Part shown: one piece after another, positions 63,830-64,000 of the stretch
How the letters are laid out: the number at the start of each line of letters is the position of its first letter
How positions within the stretch are numbered: the first letter of the stretch is position 1
NCBI RefSeq assembly: GCF_007747795.1
Contig: NZ_CP036275.1
Location: 5,944,001-6,008,000 of the forward strand
DNA length: 64,000 nt
Origin: Maioricimonas rarisocia
Lineage (GTDB): Bacteria; Planctomycetota; Planctomycetia; Planctomycetales; Planctomycetaceae
Direction of reading: 5' to 3'
Program-made: the position numbers and the translations under genes
Notes under the pieces: generated by a model
The model's input: the letters and a program-made list of their open reading frames with translations, nothing else
Told to the model about the DNA's origin: nothing
Database searches by the model: none

Positions 63830-64000
63830 CAGCTCTGCTTTCCCTTGCGGAGACCGAATAACAGAATGTGAATCACTGGAGTTGTCGGCCCGGGCATTCG
63901 CCGCCTGCCGTGCGACAAGGCATGACGTCGCGGGCCGGCGTAGTCGTCACGAACGATTCGGCGTCGGATTACCCGCCGGCCTGCACCGTCGGCAGCGAGG
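63830..64000. other. Window end upstream of FliS-like gene
   Basis: No gene is visible in the last 170 bases. They are upstream of the FliS-like gene (transcribed leftwards) and may contain its promoter or the end of a neighbouring gene. Confidence 0.4.

Noticed and set aside
1-64000. CRISPR arrays, prophage or toxin-antitoxin systems
   Set aside because: No regularly spaced repeats, phage structural genes or typical toxin-antitoxin pairs were seen anywhere in the window.

Overview
The window is about 64 kb of GC-rich bacterial chromosome that almost certainly comes from a planctomycete (PVC group). The evidence is a gene set typical of that phylum: two DUF1549-type/DUF1501 secreted protein pairs (one with an N-terminal planctomycete cytochrome-c motif), an arylsulfatase, a BatA-like membrane protein, a DUF1559-like pseudopilin-type protein, ECF sigma factors, an EF-G paralogue, PQQ-like and WD40 beta-propellers and DUF11 repeat proteins. 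Genes are mostly single or in short runs on both strands. I see no rRNA, CRISPR array, prophage or intact insertion sequence. One tRNA (Val, GAC) is present.

Layout. 0-8 kb: an unrecognised repeat-domain protein cut by the window edge, an arylsulfatase, a BatA-like protein, a DUF1559-like protein and a HEAT-like protein, separated by gene-free stretches carrying a dispersed palindromic repeat family. 7.7-14 kb: surE, a double class II aldolase, zwf, a gene-free island with three copies of a second palindromic repeat, then a translationally coupled aminotransferase/VanZ-like pair. 14-20 kb: DUF1549, DUF1501 and WD40 genes in a row, a sulfotransferase and a small protein. 20-32 kb: rimI-like acetyltransferase, cytochrome P450, a coupled pair of unknown envelope proteins, an EF-G-like GTPase and a 1356-residue unknown protein. 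32-42.5 kb: GntP-type permease, MoxR ATPase, a second DUF1549/DUF1553 plus DUF1501 pair, an ECF sigma factor and a PQQ-like propeller. 42.5-49.8 kb: lipoprotein, ECF sigma/anti-sigma pair, ferredoxin, a PAS-sigma54 activator divergent from a class II cytochrome c with a clear -24/-12 promoter, a double Usp protein and an FAD oxidoreductase. 49.8-64 kb: L-fuconate dehydratase, DUF11 protein, M20 amidohydrolase, a TrkH/TrkA-type K+ uptake operon, HD phosphohydrolase, OmpA-like lipoprotein, tRNA-Val, a LuxR-type regulator with a degenerate receiver and a FliS-like protein.

How the genes fit together. The sulfatase, fuconate dehydratase, class II aldolase-like protein and GntP permease are compatible with use of sulfated, fucose-containing polysaccharide, but they are not in one operon, so this is only an inference. 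The most coherent regulatory unit is the sigma54 activator, with a cysteine-bearing PAS domain, facing a cytochrome c gene with a sigma54 promoter and upstream inverted repeats. The most unusual proteins are the double aldolase whose second domain has lost every metal ligand, the EF-G-like factor with Met in place of the catalytic His, and the LuxR regulator with a pseudo-receiver.
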